Shown piece after piece: positions 36,910 to 46,109 of a stretch of 52,984 bases of DNA. Every line of letters starts with the position of its first letter. Position 1 is the first letter of the stretch. This DNA is from Pirellulales bacterium (GTDB lineage: Bacteria; Planctomycetota; Planctomycetia; Pirellulales; JANQPP01), in contig JANQPP010000020.1 of NCBI GenBank assembly GCA_028289405.1, positions 1 through 52,984 of the forward strand, given 5' to 3'. The notes beneath the pieces are model-generated. The model did not search any database. It was not told the DNA's origin and saw nothing but the letters and a program-made list of their open reading frames with translations. The position numbers and the translations under genes were made by a program.

Positions 36910-38199
36910 ATGCTCGATCGAAAATTCATCGTGGAAAACGCGGACGCCGTGCAAAAGAATTGCACGGCACGCGGTGTGGACGTGGACGTGGCCCGCTTCA
37001 TCAACCTGTACGACCGGTGGAAGCAGAAACAGACCGAAGTGGATGAGTTGAACCGCCAGGCCAACGCGGTCAGCAAGACCATCGGCCAAGCCAAAACGCC
37101 CGAAGACCGGGAAGCCCGCAAAGCGGAAGGGCGCCGGTTGCGGGAAGAGGGCGGGGAACGCTCCCGTGAACTGGATGCCTTGGCGGAGGAAATGGACGAA
37201 CTGCATCGGCAGTTTCCCAACATGACCCATCCGGACGCTCCACACGGCGCGGATGACACGGCCAACCGCGTGCTCCGTTACGGAAAAACGGAGCCTCGCC
37301 AGTTCGATTTTCAACCGCTGGATCATGTGGAACTTGGCGAGCGGCTCGACCTCTTCGACTTCGAAGCCGGAGCCAAAGTGGCGGGCCATGGCTTTTATTT
37401 TCTGAAGAACGATGCCGTGCTGCTCGATCTGGCCCTGCAACGATACGCGCTCGACATGCTCCGCAAGGAGGACTTCGTCCCCGTGGTCACGCCCGACTTG
37501 GCGCGTAACGAAGTGCTGCACGGCACCGGCTACATGCCACGTGGCCCGGAAACGCAAATCTACAGTATTGAAAACTCCGACTTGAGCCTGATCGCCACCG
37601 CCGAAATCACACTCGGCGGACTGCACGCCCAGGAAATTCTCCCCGAGGAACAATTGCCGCTATTCTATTGTGGCATCAGCCACTGTTATCGCACCGAAGC
37701 GGGCGCCCACGGCAAAGCCACGCGGGGACTGTATCGCGTGCATCAATTCACCAAGGTCGAAATGTTCGCCTTTACGCGGCCCGAGGAGAGTGACACGACG
37801 CTGGAACGGTTGTGTGCCTTGGAATGCGCACTATTTGACGGGTTGGAGGTTCCCTATCAAGTCGTCGATACGGCCACTGGCGATCTGGGCGGACCGGCCT
37901 ATCGCAAATATGACCTGGAAGCCTGGATGCCGGGGCGCGGCGACGCCGGAGAATACGGGGAGGTGACCAGCACCTCCAATTGCACGGACTTTCAAGCGCG
38001 GCGTTTGGGCATCCGTTTTCGGCCCAAGGAGGGCAAGGGGACGCAACTGGTCCACACGCTCAACGGCACGGCCATCGCCGTGAGCCGGGCACTGATTGCC
38101 GTGCTGGAAAACGGGCAGCAAGCGGACGGCAGCATCACGATCCCAGTCGCCCTGGTGCCCTACTTCGGTCAGGATCAGATCGCGCCCCCGGCGAAATAG
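36910..38199 (+). CDS. serS: Serine--tRNA ligase
   Basis: Class II aminoacyl-tRNA synthetase, 429 residues. The N-terminal coiled-coil arm that grips the tRNA long variable loop spans about 25-105 (RWKQKQTEVDELNRQANAVS...). Catalytic motif 2 is seen in YRTEAGAHGKATRGLYRVHQF and motif 3 in GTAIAVSRALIAVLEN. ATPs and serine pocket residues in GEVTSTSNCTDFQARR match the family. A strong hairpin terminator follows 38 bases after the stop. Confidence 0.97.
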   Translation: MLDRKFIVENADAVQKNCTARGVDVDVARFINLYDRWKQKQTEVDELNRQANAVSKTIGQAKTPEDREARKAEGRRLREEGGERSRELDALAEEMDELHRQFPNMTHPDAPHGADDTANRVLRYGKTEPRQFDFQPLDHVELGERLDLFDFEAGAKVAGHGFYFLKNDAVLLDLALQRYALDMLRKEDFVPVVTPDLARNEVLHGTGYMPRGPETQIYSIENSDLSLIATAEITLGGLHAQEILPEEQLPLFYCGISHCYRTEAGAHGKATRGLYRVHQFTKVEMFAFTRPEESDTTLERLCALECALFDGLEVPYQVVDTATGDLGGPAYRKYDLEAWMPGRGDAGEYGEVTSTSNCTDFQARRLGIRFRPKEGKGTQLVHTLNGTAIAVSRALIAVLENGQQADGSITIPVALVPYFGQDQIAPPAK

Positions 38200-38237
38200 A
38201 TCGCCATCATGAGGATCCGCGATCCACGCGCCGTCTC

Positions 38238-38275
38238 CGTCACGCCGGAGGAAGTGATCCTCCTCCGGCGTGACG
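38238..38275. terminator. Strong bidirectional terminator hairpin between serS and the MFS gene
   Basis: CGTCACGCCGGAGGA (38238-38252) pairs perfectly with TCCTCCGGCGTGACG (38261-38275), a 15-bp stem with an 8-base loop. It lies between two convergent genes. There is no U-run on either side, so termination would depend on stem strength. Confidence 0.75.
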
Positions 38276-38295
38276 AATCGGGCATGAATTTTCGA

Positions 38296-39696
38296 TCAGG
38301 ATGACGCACTCTCGGCGGGCGGCCCACCCTCATTCTCGCCGCTAATCACCACCGGCTTGTACCCGCCCTTGGACTGGAAGTAGAGGATCAATCCGATATA
38401 GCAGACGAGCATGAACGTAGGAAATAGCGCGGTCCAGGCGAGGGCTTGCCGCTTGGCCGTCTTCTGCATTTCCATGATTGCCAGCTTCTCTTCAGAATCG
38501 TCAGGCAGCGCGTCAACTTTTTGCTTATCAAGCGGACGATATTTGCCCAGAATGCCGCTCTCCTCTTCCTCCGCATATTCGCTTTGAAGCTCCGGTCGTT
38601 CCTCAAGTTGATTGTGAATGACCTTATCCTGAATGGAGCCCATCAAGGTCGTGCCGAGCAGACCGACGGAAAGCATGCCCACGCCGGAGATGCCGTTGAG
38701 CGTCAAGGCGCCGCCTTTGGGATATTGTTCGGAAACCACGCCGAGCATCGTGGGCCAGAAGAAGGTCTTACCAATGGCGTAGACCGTGGCGACCACGAAC
38801 ACCAAGAAAAAGGACTCTGCCTGGGACATGCCCAGCAGCCCCAAGATAGCGAACGCGGCGCTGGCTGCCAGCAATCCCAGCGGCGAAATCTTATGCACGA
38901 TCGGTCCCGCGAAGAACCGTAGGATGAACATAATGATCGAGGTATACGTGAGCACGTAGCCGCCATATGTTGTTCCGATCACGCTGTTCATGATATCGGT
39001 CATCCAGCTATCGGTGCCGAGCTCCGTGATCGCCAGGGGAACCATGATGATGACCAGGAACAAAAACAGCGGGCGGAAAAACTGTCCCACCATTTCTTCG
39101 TAGGTAACCCCGGCCTCGACACGTTCATTGGGAGGAAATTTTTGCCCCACGAGCAGCACGCCGTAAATAATGGTGGGGATGAACACGAGGGCAAATTTCC
39201 ACTGCCACAACAGACCGGGCAGGGAAGCGCCGTCGATATTGTTCATGAGGTTGCCAATGAGGCTGCCCACGACCAAGCCGCCGGGCCAGCCGGCGTGCAA
39301 AATATTGAGGTAATGTGTTTTCTGGTTGGGATATAAGGTGGCGGTGACGGGATTGATGACCGCCTCCACCGTCCCGTTCGCCAGCGCGAAAATGACCGTG
39401 GCCCAGTACAGCATTGTGTAATCGGTGGCCCAAATAGTCATCACGGCCGAGAGGACATGGAATACAAACGCCGCCACCATCGCCGTCCCGTAGCCGATGC
39501 GGTCCACGATCAGGCTGAAGAGCATGATGGAGATCACGAACGGGTAGAGACCCGCCCCAAGAATATTCCCCTTTTGAGTTTCGGACATCTCGAATTGGAT
39601 GGCCCATTCCTCGATCAGTTGCGAGCGAATCGCGAAACCGACCGCCGTGGCCACCAGAGCCAGAAAACAACCCAAGAAAAGCCGGCCCTTGTTCAT
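38296..39696 (-). CDS. Major facilitator superfamily transporter (probable sugar permease)
   Basis: 466-residue polytopic membrane protein with about 12 hydrophobic segments. The N-terminus RLFLGCFLALVATAVGFAIRS and helix 2-3 loop DRIGYGTAM fit the MFS. Helices 4-5 contain ANGTVEAVINPVTATLYPN and HAGWPGGLVVGSLIGN, reminiscent of FucP-like permeases. An unusual charged cytoplasmic loop of about 55 residues (QLEERPELQSEYAEEEESG...) lies before the last helix. Substrate cannot be told from sequence; no sugar-catabolic gene adjoins it. Confidence 0.85.
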   Translation of the reverse strand: MNKGRLFLGCFLALVATAVGFAIRSQLIEEWAIQFEMSETQKGNILGAGLYPFVISIMLFSLIVDRIGYGTAMVAAFVFHVLSAVMTIWATDYTMLYWATVIFALANGTVEAVINPVTATLYPNQKTHYLNILHAGWPGGLVVGSLIGNLMNNIDGASLPGLLWQWKFALVFIPTIIYGVLLVGQKFPPNERVEAGVTYEEMVGQFFRPLFLFLVIIMVPLAITELGTDSWMTDIMNSVIGTTYGGYVLTYTSIIMFILRFFAGPIVHKISPLGLLAASAAFAILGLLGMSQAESFFLVFVVATVYAIGKTFFWPTMLGVVSEQYPKGGALTLNGISGVGMLSVGLLGTTLMGSIQDKVIHNQLEERPELQSEYAEEEESGILGKYRPLDKQKVDALPDDSEEKLAIMEMQKTAKRQALAWTALFPTFMLVCYIGLILYFQSKGGYKPVVISGENEGGPPAESASS

Positions 39697-40162
39697 GCCG
39701 CGTGTGCCTCCGACGAAATAGTGATGTGGGGAAGATAAAGGGTGGGGGATGAACTCCCACCGATACCGCAGAATGGGGGAATTCGCGAAAACTGGCTACG
39801 AGTATACCGCGTTGGACCGTCAAGTAAACTAACCAACTTTTTCGTTTCGCGGTTCGGCCAGGCAGTTGGCCTCGCCATGTTCCCGCGCCATTGCTACAAC
39901 TCCTACCTCTTATGGCCAAAAGGGGCGTCTCTCAATCCAGGAGGACTCCCGAATTCGCCTTGGAGCCGGACCGCGGAAAACTTCGTGAACGCGTGGACAG
40001 CCGGGTGTGTCGATACGAATAAGTAGCTGCGAGGTTAAATCAAAGAAGCGTGAAGTGGATTAATTTCGCCAAGAATACGAAAACGTGTCCGAAGAGTACT
40101 AGCCGACGTTGTTCGGGGCTGCAAACGGGTCGTGAGAACGTCTGGTGGAGAGTGAGGCAACG
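39697..40162. other. Intergenic region between divergent MFS and GYF_2 genes
   Basis: About 465 bases. It must contain both promoters. I see no RNA gene, no repeat and no convincing reading frame. A 94-codon plus-strand frame (39742-40026) has no coding character. Confidence 0.4.
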
Positions 40163-40450
40163 ATGACTGTTGACTGGTATTACCGCATCATGGGTGTGGT
40201 TTCAGGCCCCGTGGACTTTTCGCGACTGCGGACCCTGGCGCTGGATGGCGAAATCGAGAGGGACACGTTCGTGCGGCATGGCGATGGCGAGTGGGTCACC
40301 GCGGACCAAGTGTCCGGCGTCTTCCATATCGAAGATTTCCAAGTACCGGAGCCGCAAGCCGCTGAGCGACCGGTGCATCGCTGCCCACATTGCGGGTCGA
40401 TCCTCGATGCGAATGCGGTCCCACCCGGCGATGCTCTGGCGAGTGCCTGA
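40163..40450 (+). CDS. GYF_2 (DUF4339) domain protein with C-terminal CxxC
   Basis: 95 residues from the ATG at 40163; a GTG at 40145 is also in frame. The first 55 residues match the bacterial GYF_2 domain: WYYRIMGVVSGPVDFSRL, then LALDGEIERDTFVRHGDGEWVTA. The C-terminus has HRCPHCGSI, half of a zinc ribbon. Such proteins usually continue into membrane segments; this one does not, so it may be a soluble adaptor or a shortened copy. Confidence 0.72.
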   Translation: MTVDWYYRIMGVVSGPVDFSRLRTLALDGEIERDTFVRHGDGEWVTADQVSGVFHIEDFQVPEPQAAERPVHRCPHCGSILDANAVPPGDALASA

Positions 40451-40744
40451 CGCGCTCATGTCGCTTCTCGAAGGCCGCTCGCCACGAATCAACTCGTTTT
40501 TCTTGTGCGGCAGCCGGCGTCACAACCCTCTCGATGCGCGTAATTCTCGCATCCGCGCTGTAGAATACCAGTCACGTCCCCCCACTGCGTCGAGAGCCAT
40601 GGATCATGGCGTACGCTGGTGATGAAATAGGACTGAATTTTCCGCCGCGAGTTCGGCAACGCGGGGCACATCACCGAGTAGCCGAGCGCTTACCGAATAG
40701 AACGGTCCGAACGCCCTGGTCCACCCGTTCCGCGCGAGGAACCG

Positions 40745-41566
40745 ATGAAACTCTCGATCTACACGTTCATCAAGGACGGCATCTACTACGATTTCCACAC
40801 CGTGGCGATGCTGAAACATCATCTTCCGCTGGCCGATGAGATCATTGTCAACGAAGGGTATTCGACCGACGGCACCTACGAGGCCATTCGTGACCTTGAT
40901 CCCAAGATCGAGATCTTTCGTGAGCGCTGGGACCGCTCGGACCCCAAAACATGGCATGTGAAATTCAAGAATCGGGCGCGGGAAAAATGCACCGGAGATT
41001 GGTGTATTCTCCTGGATAGCGACGAATTCATCCCCGAATGGGAGTTCGACCGCCTGCGGGAATGCCTGGAGCAAACCGAGTACGACATTTTGCCGATCCG
41101 CTACAAGCACTTCTACGCCAACTACAAGGTGTATCAGAGCGTGTTGGGGAAAACTCCGGAGCTCAATTTGCGGATTCACCGCAACCTGCCGGAGGTGGTG
41201 GTGTGGGGTGACGGAGCCAATGTCCGCACGGAGTGGGACACCATCGACAAGTATCGACAGGCGCCCGCCTTCGACTGCCATCACTTCGGCGAAGTCCGGG
41301 ATCCCGCGCGGCTACGGCAAAAATGGCGCACGCAGGCGCGGCAACATGATGAAAAGAACGCGCGGTGGGACCGCGTGCCGGGCAAAATCTTCGACCTGCT
41401 GCCGCACAAATGGGACGATCCCGACCTGTTGCCGCGAATGGATGTCTACGAAGGTCCCTACATACAAGCCGTCCGCGAAGATCCCGACGAGTTTGTCCGC
41501 GACGAATTCCAAATTTATGAACTGCTCAAAAAGCAGCGTTCCGGACAGCCGGCTTCCTCCGAGTAA
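40745..41566 (+). CDS. Glycosyltransferase family 2-like protein
   Basis: 273 residues with a GT-A-type nucleotide-binding start: YTFIKDGIYYDF, then ADEIIVNEGYSTDGTYEAI, and the metal-binding DxD-like LLDSDEFIPEWE at about residue 95. A basic/acidic C-terminal tail follows. It has no membrane helix, so it probably works on the inner face of the membrane or in the cytosol. Donor and acceptor unknown. ATG at 40745; preceded by GAGGAACC. Confidence 0.75.
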   Translation: MKLSIYTFIKDGIYYDFHTVAMLKHHLPLADEIIVNEGYSTDGTYEAIRDLDPKIEIFRERWDRSDPKTWHVKFKNRAREKCTGDWCILLDSDEFIPEWEFDRLRECLEQTEYDILPIRYKHFYANYKVYQSVLGKTPELNLRIHRNLPEVVVWGDGANVRTEWDTIDKYRQAPAFDCHHFGEVRDPARLRQKWRTQARQHDEKNARWDRVPGKIFDLLPHKWDDPDLLPRMDVYEGPYIQAVREDPDEFVRDEFQIYELLKKQRSGQPASSE

Positions 41567-41587
41567 CGCCGGACGCCCCTTCAAGCA

Positions 41588-42427
41588 TCACAGCCAAAGC
41601 TGGAGCCGCCCGTCGAACATGTCGGGAAGCGCTTTGCGGACCAGGTATTCGATCCGCCGGTCGTGGTAGCGGGTGCTGAAATGGGAGGCGATGATCAGCC
41701 GGTTTTGGAACCGCTCCCGCCGCTCGACCAGATCGTCCAGATGCATGTGCCCAAACTTGTGGATTTTGGCTTTGCGATGGCTGGGGGCGACAAATGTTAG
41801 CTCCGTGATCAGCACGTCCGCCTCGTACATGGCGGGGCACTGGTCGAGACCTTCCGGCGCGCTGTCTCCCAAGTAGGCCAAGCGGGGCAGACGCCGCTCC
41901 TCCGTGACCTCGGTCCCCCCCAATCGCAGGTCCCGGATCTTTTCTCCCGGTAATTCCCGAAACTCGGGCTTCAACTTTCGCCGCCTTTCCCAAACAATGA
42001 AGCCCAAGGAAGGGACTGTGTGTTTGGTGCTGCTCACTGTCACCACGCGTTCGCGGGAAAGTTCGATTTCATCCCCGGGATGCGTGGGAATCAGCTCGCA
42101 GGGCATGCGTCCCCGGTCGAGCCGGGTAAATAATCGCAAGATCCGCAGCATTGGCTCCACGGCGACTTCCGGAAGATAGATGCGGGGCGGCTCCATTTTC
42201 ATCATCCGCCGCCGCGCGACGTAGACCGGCAAGGCCACGATATGATCTAGATGGGCATGCGAGACAAACCACGTATCGGTTCCCATGAAGGACCACGGCT
42301 GTGCGCCCAGGTCGAATCCCAATTTGAATTCGGGAATCCGCCAGTAAGTTTGCACGGCGGCCCGCGAGTAGCCCTCAATCGTAAAATCGCCGAATTCGAT
42401 GGTCTTGACAGGAAGATTCTCTACCAT
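41588..42427 (-). CDS. Metallo-beta-lactamase fold protein, RNase Z-like
   Basis: 279 residues. The zinc-binding HxHxDH is in [20 protein letters not shown] near residue 55. Further ligands are in [17 protein letters not shown] (Asp) and the C-terminal ASHFSTRYH. The order and the short exosite-less layout resemble RNase Z-like nucleases, but the full tRNA-processing arm is not evident, so a different phosphodiesterase role is possible. ATG at 42427. Convergent with the glycosyltransferase gene (21 bases apart). Confidence 0.8.
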   Translation of the reverse strand: MVENLPVKTIEFGDFTIEGYSRAAVQTYWRIPEFKLGFDLGAQPWSFMGTDTWFVSHAHLDHIVALPVYVARRRMMKMEPPRIYLPEVAVEPMLRILRLFTRLDRGRMPCELIPTHPGDEIELSRERVVTVSSTKHTVPSLGFIVWERRRKLKPEFRELPGEKIRDLRLGGTEVTEERRLPRLAYLGDSAPEGLDQCPAMYEADVLITELTFVAPSHRKAKIHKFGHMHLDDLVERRERFQNRLIIASHFSTRYHDRRIEYLVRKALPDMFDGRLQLWL

Positions 42428-42582
42428 GAAACCGCTGATTGTCGGAAAGCGTGAGGCAAACTCGTCAGTCTAGGAGCATCGCCAAACAGGGAAAAGGGGA
42501 TGCTTGCCGTGCGAGGCATTCGCTGCTCGAACAAGCCGCCGGCATTTTTCACTCAATCGCCAAGGCCCGGGGCCAATAACCG

Positions 42583-45500
42583 ATGACATCCGTGCAACTC
42601 ATCCGCCAGAGCTTGTCATTTCATCGCCGCATTCATTTCGCGGTTGCTTGCGGTGTGGCGACCGCCACCGCGATTCTGGCAGGAGCCCTGCTGGTGGGGG
42701 ACTCCGTGAGAGGGAGCCTGCGGCACCTCACTCTCGATCGTCTGGGAAGCATCGAGGAAGTCCTCGTCGTCGACCGCTTCTTCCGTGAGGCCCTGGCGGA
42801 GGAACTCGCCCAACAGGAGGAGGTCAAGACACACTACCCGCACATTCTCCCCGCCATTCTCCTGAGCGGGACGGTGGAAAAACCGGACAGCCAATCCCCC
42901 ACCCGCGCCAGCCAGGTCACGTTGTTGGGCACAAGCCCACGTTTCTGGGAATTGGGGGACGGTGGCCCGACAAGCCCCCTTGAGTTGGACGAAGTGGCGC
43001 TGAACGAACCCTTGGCGGAAGAGTTGGGCGTGGAAATCGGGGAAGAGATTTTGGTCCGGGTCCCATTGCTCACGCAAATCCCTGGAGACAGCCCGCTGGG
43101 GCGCAAGACGGAAAACGTGCAAAGCCGCCGATTTCGCGTGGCCTCCATCCTTCCCGCCACAGGTTTGGGGCGTTTCGGACTCCGTCCCAATCAACAGCTT
43201 CCGCGAAACGCATTCTTCCACTTGCCGGACCTGCAACAAGTGATCGACAAAGCGGGAAAGGCGAATGCCTTGCTCGCCTCCACGGCAATTGATTCCACCA
43301 CGGTCCCTTCACCGGAGGAGCGGATTCTGCCGCAGGCGCTGCAGCCCACGCTCGAAGACTACGGCCTGCTTGTGCGTGCTGGCCAAGAAGGGCAGGTGCA
43401 AATCACGTCCGAACGGATGTTGTTTGACTCGCGAAGCGAGCAGGAAGTCTTCCAAGCCACGAAAACCTGGCAACCATTTACCGTGCTGACCTATCTGGCC
43501 AATGCCATCGAAGCCGGTGGACGGGAGATCCCCTATTCCACGGTCGTGGCGGTCGATTTCGAGAGGGCCTCGCAAGGCGCGAATTTCGTATCGATCGATG
43601 GTGCGCCGCTCACCCCACTGGAAAAGGATCAAATCGTACTCAATGCCTGGGCGGCGGAAGACTTGGGCGTCAAGCCGGGCGACAGTATCTCCCTCAAGTA
43701 CTTTCCTCCGGAGAGCACGCACGGTGAGGTCCAGGAAATCACTTCTCCGATTACTTTCCGACTGAAGGCCATCGCCGCCATGGAGGGCCTAGCAGCCGAT
43801 CCTTCCTGGACTCCGGAAGTCCCCGGCGTGACCGACCAAGCGTCGATCGACGATTGGGATCCCCCCTTTCCGTTCGACTATGCCCGCGTCCGTGGGAAGG
43901 ACGAGCAATACTGGGACGAATACCGCGCCACGCCCAAGGCGTTCGTCTCCTTGGAAACAGGCCGGCAACTCTGGGGCAGTCGGTTCGGCCAAACCACGGC
44001 GATCCGCTTCGACGGCACGCAGGGCCTCACCCCCGAAACGCTGTCCGGGCAGATCTCTTTGTCCCCGCAACCCTTGGGGTTCACGTTTCAGCCAGTGAAG
44101 CAACAGGGCTTGCAAGCCGCCGCCGGCACGACGCCCTTCAATGTGTTGTTCCTCGGATTCAGTTTTTTCATCATCGCCGCCGCGTTGATGCTGGTCGTGC
44201 TTTTGTTTCGGCTCGGGGCCGAACAGCGCTCTTCGCAAATGGGGCTGCTAGCCGCCATCGGTTGGGGGCCGCGGCAAGTCTGCCGTTTGTTGCTGACGGA
44301 AGGGCTCATCGTGGCGGGGCTGGGGGCTCTGTTTGGCGTGTTGGCCGGAGTAGGTTATGCCTGGCTGATGCTGGCCGGCCTACGGACCTGGTGGGTCGAT
44401 GCCGTCTCCACGCCGTTTTTACATTTGTATGTCACCCCCGTCAGCCTGGCGGGCGGTTGGCTGTTGGGGGTCTTCGCCTCGATCTTGGCGATGCGACTGA
44501 GCCTCGTGAGCCTGCAACGTCTCTCCGTGCGCGAATTGCTGCGTGGGGCTTCGCGCTTCTCGTCCGTCCGCTCACCGCAGGGAAGCTGCTTGGCACGTCT
44601 CGCGGCTGCCGTACTGGCCATCTTGGCCGTGGCCGGTGGATTTTTCGCCTCGCGTTTGGGTGGCGAGGCTCGCACCGGTATGTTTTTCGGCTCCGGCGCC
44701 AGCCTGCTCGCGGCGGGACTCCTCTACTATTGGGGCAGGCTTAGGGATTCGATCCGGGAAATATTGGCTTCGAGTTCCGTGTTGCCCCTCTGGCGGCTGG
44801 CGCGGCAGAATGCCGCGCGGAACCCACTACGGAGCCTGCTGACCGTCGGCGCCGTGGCGTCAGCCTGTTTCCTGATCATCGCCATCAGCGCGTTTCACTT
44901 GGATCCGACCGAGGAAGGCGTCGGCGGCTATACGTTGGTAGCCGAAAGTGATCAACCGATCTTCGCTAATCTGAATTCGGCGGATGGACGCGCGGAACTC
45001 TCCTTCGACCGACGCTCCGAACAGCAAATGGCGGACGTGCGGGTCATGCCGTTTCGCCTCCAGCCCGGCGACGATGCCAGTTGCCTGAACCTCTACCAGC
45101 CCACGCAGCCGACATTGCTTGGCGTCACGCCGGCTTTCGTGGAAGCGGAAAGCGACTCTCGATTCGGCTGGGGCGCCACGGCGGCATCGACCGCCGCCGA
45201 GTCCGCCAATCCCTGGTTGCTGCTCGACCAGGAATTGCCGCCAGCAGAAGATGGTGCCCCGGTGATCCCCATGATCCTGGATGCGAATACCGCGCAATAC
45301 AGCCTGCATCTTTGGGGTGGCGTGGGGGACACCTTTGAAATCCGCGATGAATATGGCGAACCTCTGCGTCTCCAAGTCGTGGGACTGCTCAAAAACAGCA
45401 TCTTCCAGGGGCGGCTGCTCGTCGGCGAGGGAGACTTGGAGAAATACTTCCCCTCCGTGAGTGGCTACCGTTTCTTCTTGGCCCGCACGCCGACCGAGCA

Positions 45501-45984
45501 AACTCAAGCCGTGCTGGAGACCTTGGAGTCTCGCTTGGGAGACTACGGCTTCGATGCGGAATCGGCTGCTGCCCGCCTGCGGGGGTTTTTGGCCGTGCAA
45601 AACACCTACTTGCAAACCTTTCAAAGCCTGGGCGCCTTGGGCCTGCTCTTGGGAACCTTTGGCGTCGCCGCGGTACAGTTGCGGAGCATCTTCGAACGGC
45701 GGGGCGAACTGGCCCTCATGCGGGCGGCCGGATTTCGCCGTCGCCGGCTGGCAACCATGGTGCTGCTGGAAAACCTCGCGCTGCTGGGGGGCGGTTTGTT
45801 GGTCGGTACCGCAGCGGCCGTGCTGGCCATCCTGCCGCATATCACCTCCGGCGTGGCCGAGCTTCCCTGGCTGTGGTTCACGGGAACCTTGCTGGCCATC
45901 GTGCTCGTCGGCCTGGCCGTGGGCCTTGTAGCCGTGCGGGCCATCCTGGCCGTGCCTTTGCTGCCGGCGCTTCGAGCCGAATGA
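42583..45984 (+). CDS. FtsX-family ABC transporter permease
   Basis: 1133 residues. N-terminal helix (FAVACGVATATAILAGALLVG) and a MacB-like periplasmic region of about 450 residues, an FtsX block at about 515-650 (FNVLFLGFSFFIIAAALMLVVL; AIGWGPRQVCRLLLTEGLIV). A further helix pair and a second periplasmic domain follow, then a C-terminal FtsX block from about residue 1010 (LGALGLLLGTFGVAAVQLRSI; MRAAGFRRRRLATMVLL). It has two FtsX modules in one chain, as in large LolC/E- or DevC-like permeases. No ATP-binding partner lies next to it. Substrate unknown; lipoprotein or envelope-component export is the usual role of the family. Confidence 0.9.
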   Translation: MTSVQLIRQSLSFHRRIHFAVACGVATATAILAGALLVGDSVRGSLRHLTLDRLGSIEEVLVVDRFFREALAEELAQQEEVKTHYPHILPAILLSGTVEKPDSQSPTRASQVTLLGTSPRFWELGDGGPTSPLELDEVALNEPLAEELGVEIGEEILVRVPLLTQIPGDSPLGRKTENVQSRRFRVASILPATGLGRFGLRPNQQLPRNAFFHLPDLQQVIDKAGKANALLASTAIDSTTVPSPEERILPQALQPTLEDYGLLVRAGQEGQVQITSERMLFDSRSEQEVFQATKTWQPFTVLTYLANAIEAGGREIPYSTVVAVDFERASQGANFVSIDGAPLTPLEKDQIVLNAWAAEDLGVKPGDSISLKYFPPESTHGEVQEITSPITFRLKAIAAMEGLAADPSWTPEVPGVTDQASIDDWDPPFPFDYARVRGKDEQYWDEYRATPKAFVSLETGRQLWGSRFGQTTAIRFDGTQGLTPETLSGQISLSPQPLGFTFQPVKQQGLQAAAGTTPFNVLFLGFSFFIIAAALMLVVLLFRLGAEQRSSQMGLLAAIGWGPRQVCRLLLTEGLIVAGLGALFGVLAGVGYAWLMLAGLRTWWVDAVSTPFLHLYVTPVSLAGGWLLGVFASILAMRLSLVSLQRLSVRELLRGASRFSSVRSPQGSCLARLAAAVLAILAVAGGFFASRLGGEARTGMFFGSGASLLAAGLLYYWGRLRDSIREILASSSVLPLWRLARQNAARNPLRSLLTVGAVASACFLIIAISAFHLDPTEEGVGGYTLVAESDQPIFANLNSADGRAELSFDRRSEQQMADVRVMPFRLQPGDDASCLNLYQPTQPTLLGVTPAFVEAESDSRFGWGATAASTAAESANPWLLLDQELPPAEDGAPVIPMILDANTAQYSLHLWGGVGDTFEIRDEYGEPLRLQVVGLLKNSIFQGRLLVGEGDLEKYFPSVSGYRFFLARTPTEQTQAVLETLESRLGDYGFDAESAAARLRGFLAVQNTYLQTFQSLGALGLLLGTFGVAAVQLRSIFERRGELALMRAAGFRRRRLATMVLLENLALLGGGLLVGTAAAVLAILPHITSGVAELPWLWFTGTLLAIVLVGLAVGLVAVRAILAVPLLPALRAE

Positions 45985-46109
45985 CCTCGTTTCATACGTC
46001 CAGCCGGCTCTGAGTGTGCTGTAACCTTTTGTGGCGGCTATAATAAGATTTGAAGCGGTCGAGCTCGGCATGATTGGCGACAGGTGTCAGAGGAAAGGGA
46101 GGCAGGCGG

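Noticed and set aside
40604..41284. 226-codon minus-strand frame opposite the glycosyltransferase
   Set aside because: It mirrors the codon pattern of the plus-strand glycosyltransferase and has no recognisable motif; a shadow frame.
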